From: Bactrocera neohumeralis
Lineage: Eukaryota > Arthropoda > Insecta > Diptera > Tephritidae
NCBI RefSeq assembly: GCF_024586455.1
Contig: NC_065923.1
Span: forward strand, 65,817,076 to 65,881,075
Direction of reading: 5' to 3'
Length of the DNA stretch: 64,000 nucleotides
Part shown: positions 63,161-64,000 of the stretch, one piece after another
Layout of the letters: every line of letters begins with the position of its first letter
How positions within the stretch are numbered: the stretch's first letter is position 1
Position numbers and translations under genes: made by a program
Notes under the pieces: generated by a model
Seen by the model: only the letters and a program-made list of their open reading frames with translations
What the model was told of the DNA's origin: nothing
Database searches by the model: none

Positions 63161-63980
63161 GAATATCTTTCTTGAGGATTTTTCCTTCCAGCATGTTTTT
63201 AATATTGTTGCTACTTTCCATATTCATTTGAATTTGAATTAAAATATCTGATTTTGTGGGGGTTTGACAGTTGTGGATCCACAACTAGTTTGACTTCTAC
63301 TTAGTCAAAATTTGCTTACACCGCTTAAGGCTGTCATCTTCGCTTATATGCTAGCGTTAGTGGGCGATGATTTATGGTTTCGAATATTGGCTAACAATTC
63401 ATTTCATGCATTTATTAGCCACAAAATTTGTAACAAATTATACTGAAGAACTAGACATAAAAATACATATGTGGATGAATAAAATTATATACACTACAGA
63501 TTGAGTTTTAGAAGAAATTGTAACATATGCTATTGCGTGTGTAGGACAACATCTTATGAAGGGCACTCTATCGATCCAAGAATGGAATATCTTTCTTGGC
63601 GATTTTTCCTTCCAGCATATTTTTAATATTGATGGTACTTTCTATATTCGTTTGAATTTGAATTAAAATATCTGATTTTGTGGGGCTTTGACAGTGTGGA
63701 TCCACCACTAGTTTGATTTCTACTTAGTCACAATTTGCTTACACCGCTTAAAGCTGCGTGTCATCTTCGCTTATTTGCGATGATTTATAGTTTCGATTAT
63801 TGGCTAACAATTCATTTCATGCATTTACTTGCCTCAAAAGTTTTAATAAATTATAGTGAAGAACCAGATTTATATGTGGATGGATAAAACTATCTACACT
63901 ATAAATTGAGTTTTAAAAGTTTAGAAATTGTAGCATATGATATTGAGTGTGTATGACAACATCTTATGAAGGGCACTCTA
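63161..63980. repeat. Two-unit tandem repeat, about 400 bp per unit
   Basis: Unit 1 (63161-63570) and unit 2 (63585-63980) both begin GAATATCTTTCTTG and end CATCTTATGAAGGGCACTCTA. They share long stretches such as GAATTAAAATATCTGATTTT and GGCTAACAATTCATTTCATG with scattered substitutions and indels. No coding frame or transposon motif is present. More units could lie beyond the window edge. Confidence 0.9.
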
Positions 63981-64000
63981 GCAGCAAACTTTCTCAGTTT

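Noticed and set aside
1..64000. CRISPR array, operon, rRNA genes or an integrated virus
   Set aside because: No regularly spaced repeats, no compact co-directional gene runs, no rRNA sequence, and no retroviral gag/pol/env or LTR pair was seen. The RT fragments are of LINE type.

Overview
This window looks like the nuclear genome of a higher (schizophoran) fly, most likely a tephritid fruit fly. The evidence is long AT-rich non-coding DNA, frequent CATATGTA/TACATA runs, short introns with GT-AG ends, many decayed mariner and non-LTR copies, and a CLIP-domain serine protease homologue gene of insect type. The taxonomic placement is inference. There is no bacterial-style gene density. Only one convincing host protein-coding gene was found, and most open frames elsewhere look like chance frames or transposon remains.

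Layout. 1-890 and 3100-3470 hold two reverse-oriented copies of an interspersed repeat with no protein-coding capacity. A complete forward copy (about 4946-6036) is inserted inside an old irritans-like mariner (4250-6080). Further Tc1/mariner remains lie at 7556-7777, 12120-12850, 29232-30102 (minus), 32395-33490 (plus), 37109-37640, 48640-49350, 51859-52017 and 54736-55673 (minus). Non-LTR (LINE) remains lie at 14580-14910 (minus), 18430-19770 (plus), 24060-24960 (minus), 57330-57960 (minus) and 59870-60990 (minus). An extremely AT-rich island spans about 21190-22600. The right edge holds a two-unit tandem repeat of about 400 bp per unit (63161-63980). The remaining stretches show no supportable gene.

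The host gene (52376-56843, plus strand, six exons) encodes a secreted protein. In order it has a signal peptide, one CLIP domain, a long Pro/Thr-rich linker with a 53-residue tandem duplication, and a chymotrypsin-like domain. Catalytic His is replaced by Ser (TAASC) and catalytic Ser by Asn (GDNGGP), while the Asp motif (DIAL) remains, so it is a non-catalytic serine protease homologue. Members of this family act as cofactors in haemolymph proteolytic cascades (melanization, Toll); that role is inferred here from architecture only. The six-exon coding sum is 3n+1, and exon 3 contains an unavoidable reading-frame break between 52877 and 52929, with no GT dinucleotide that could donate an intron. 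Intron 3 carries an internally deleted mariner with clean terminal inverted repeats.

The most interesting points are the frame-broken, catalytically dead CLIP-SPH with a duplicated linker; the nested insertion that fixes the ends of the unclassified repeat; the inverted pair of mariners carrying complementary deletions; and the fold-back transposase fragment just upstream of the CLIP-SPH gene.
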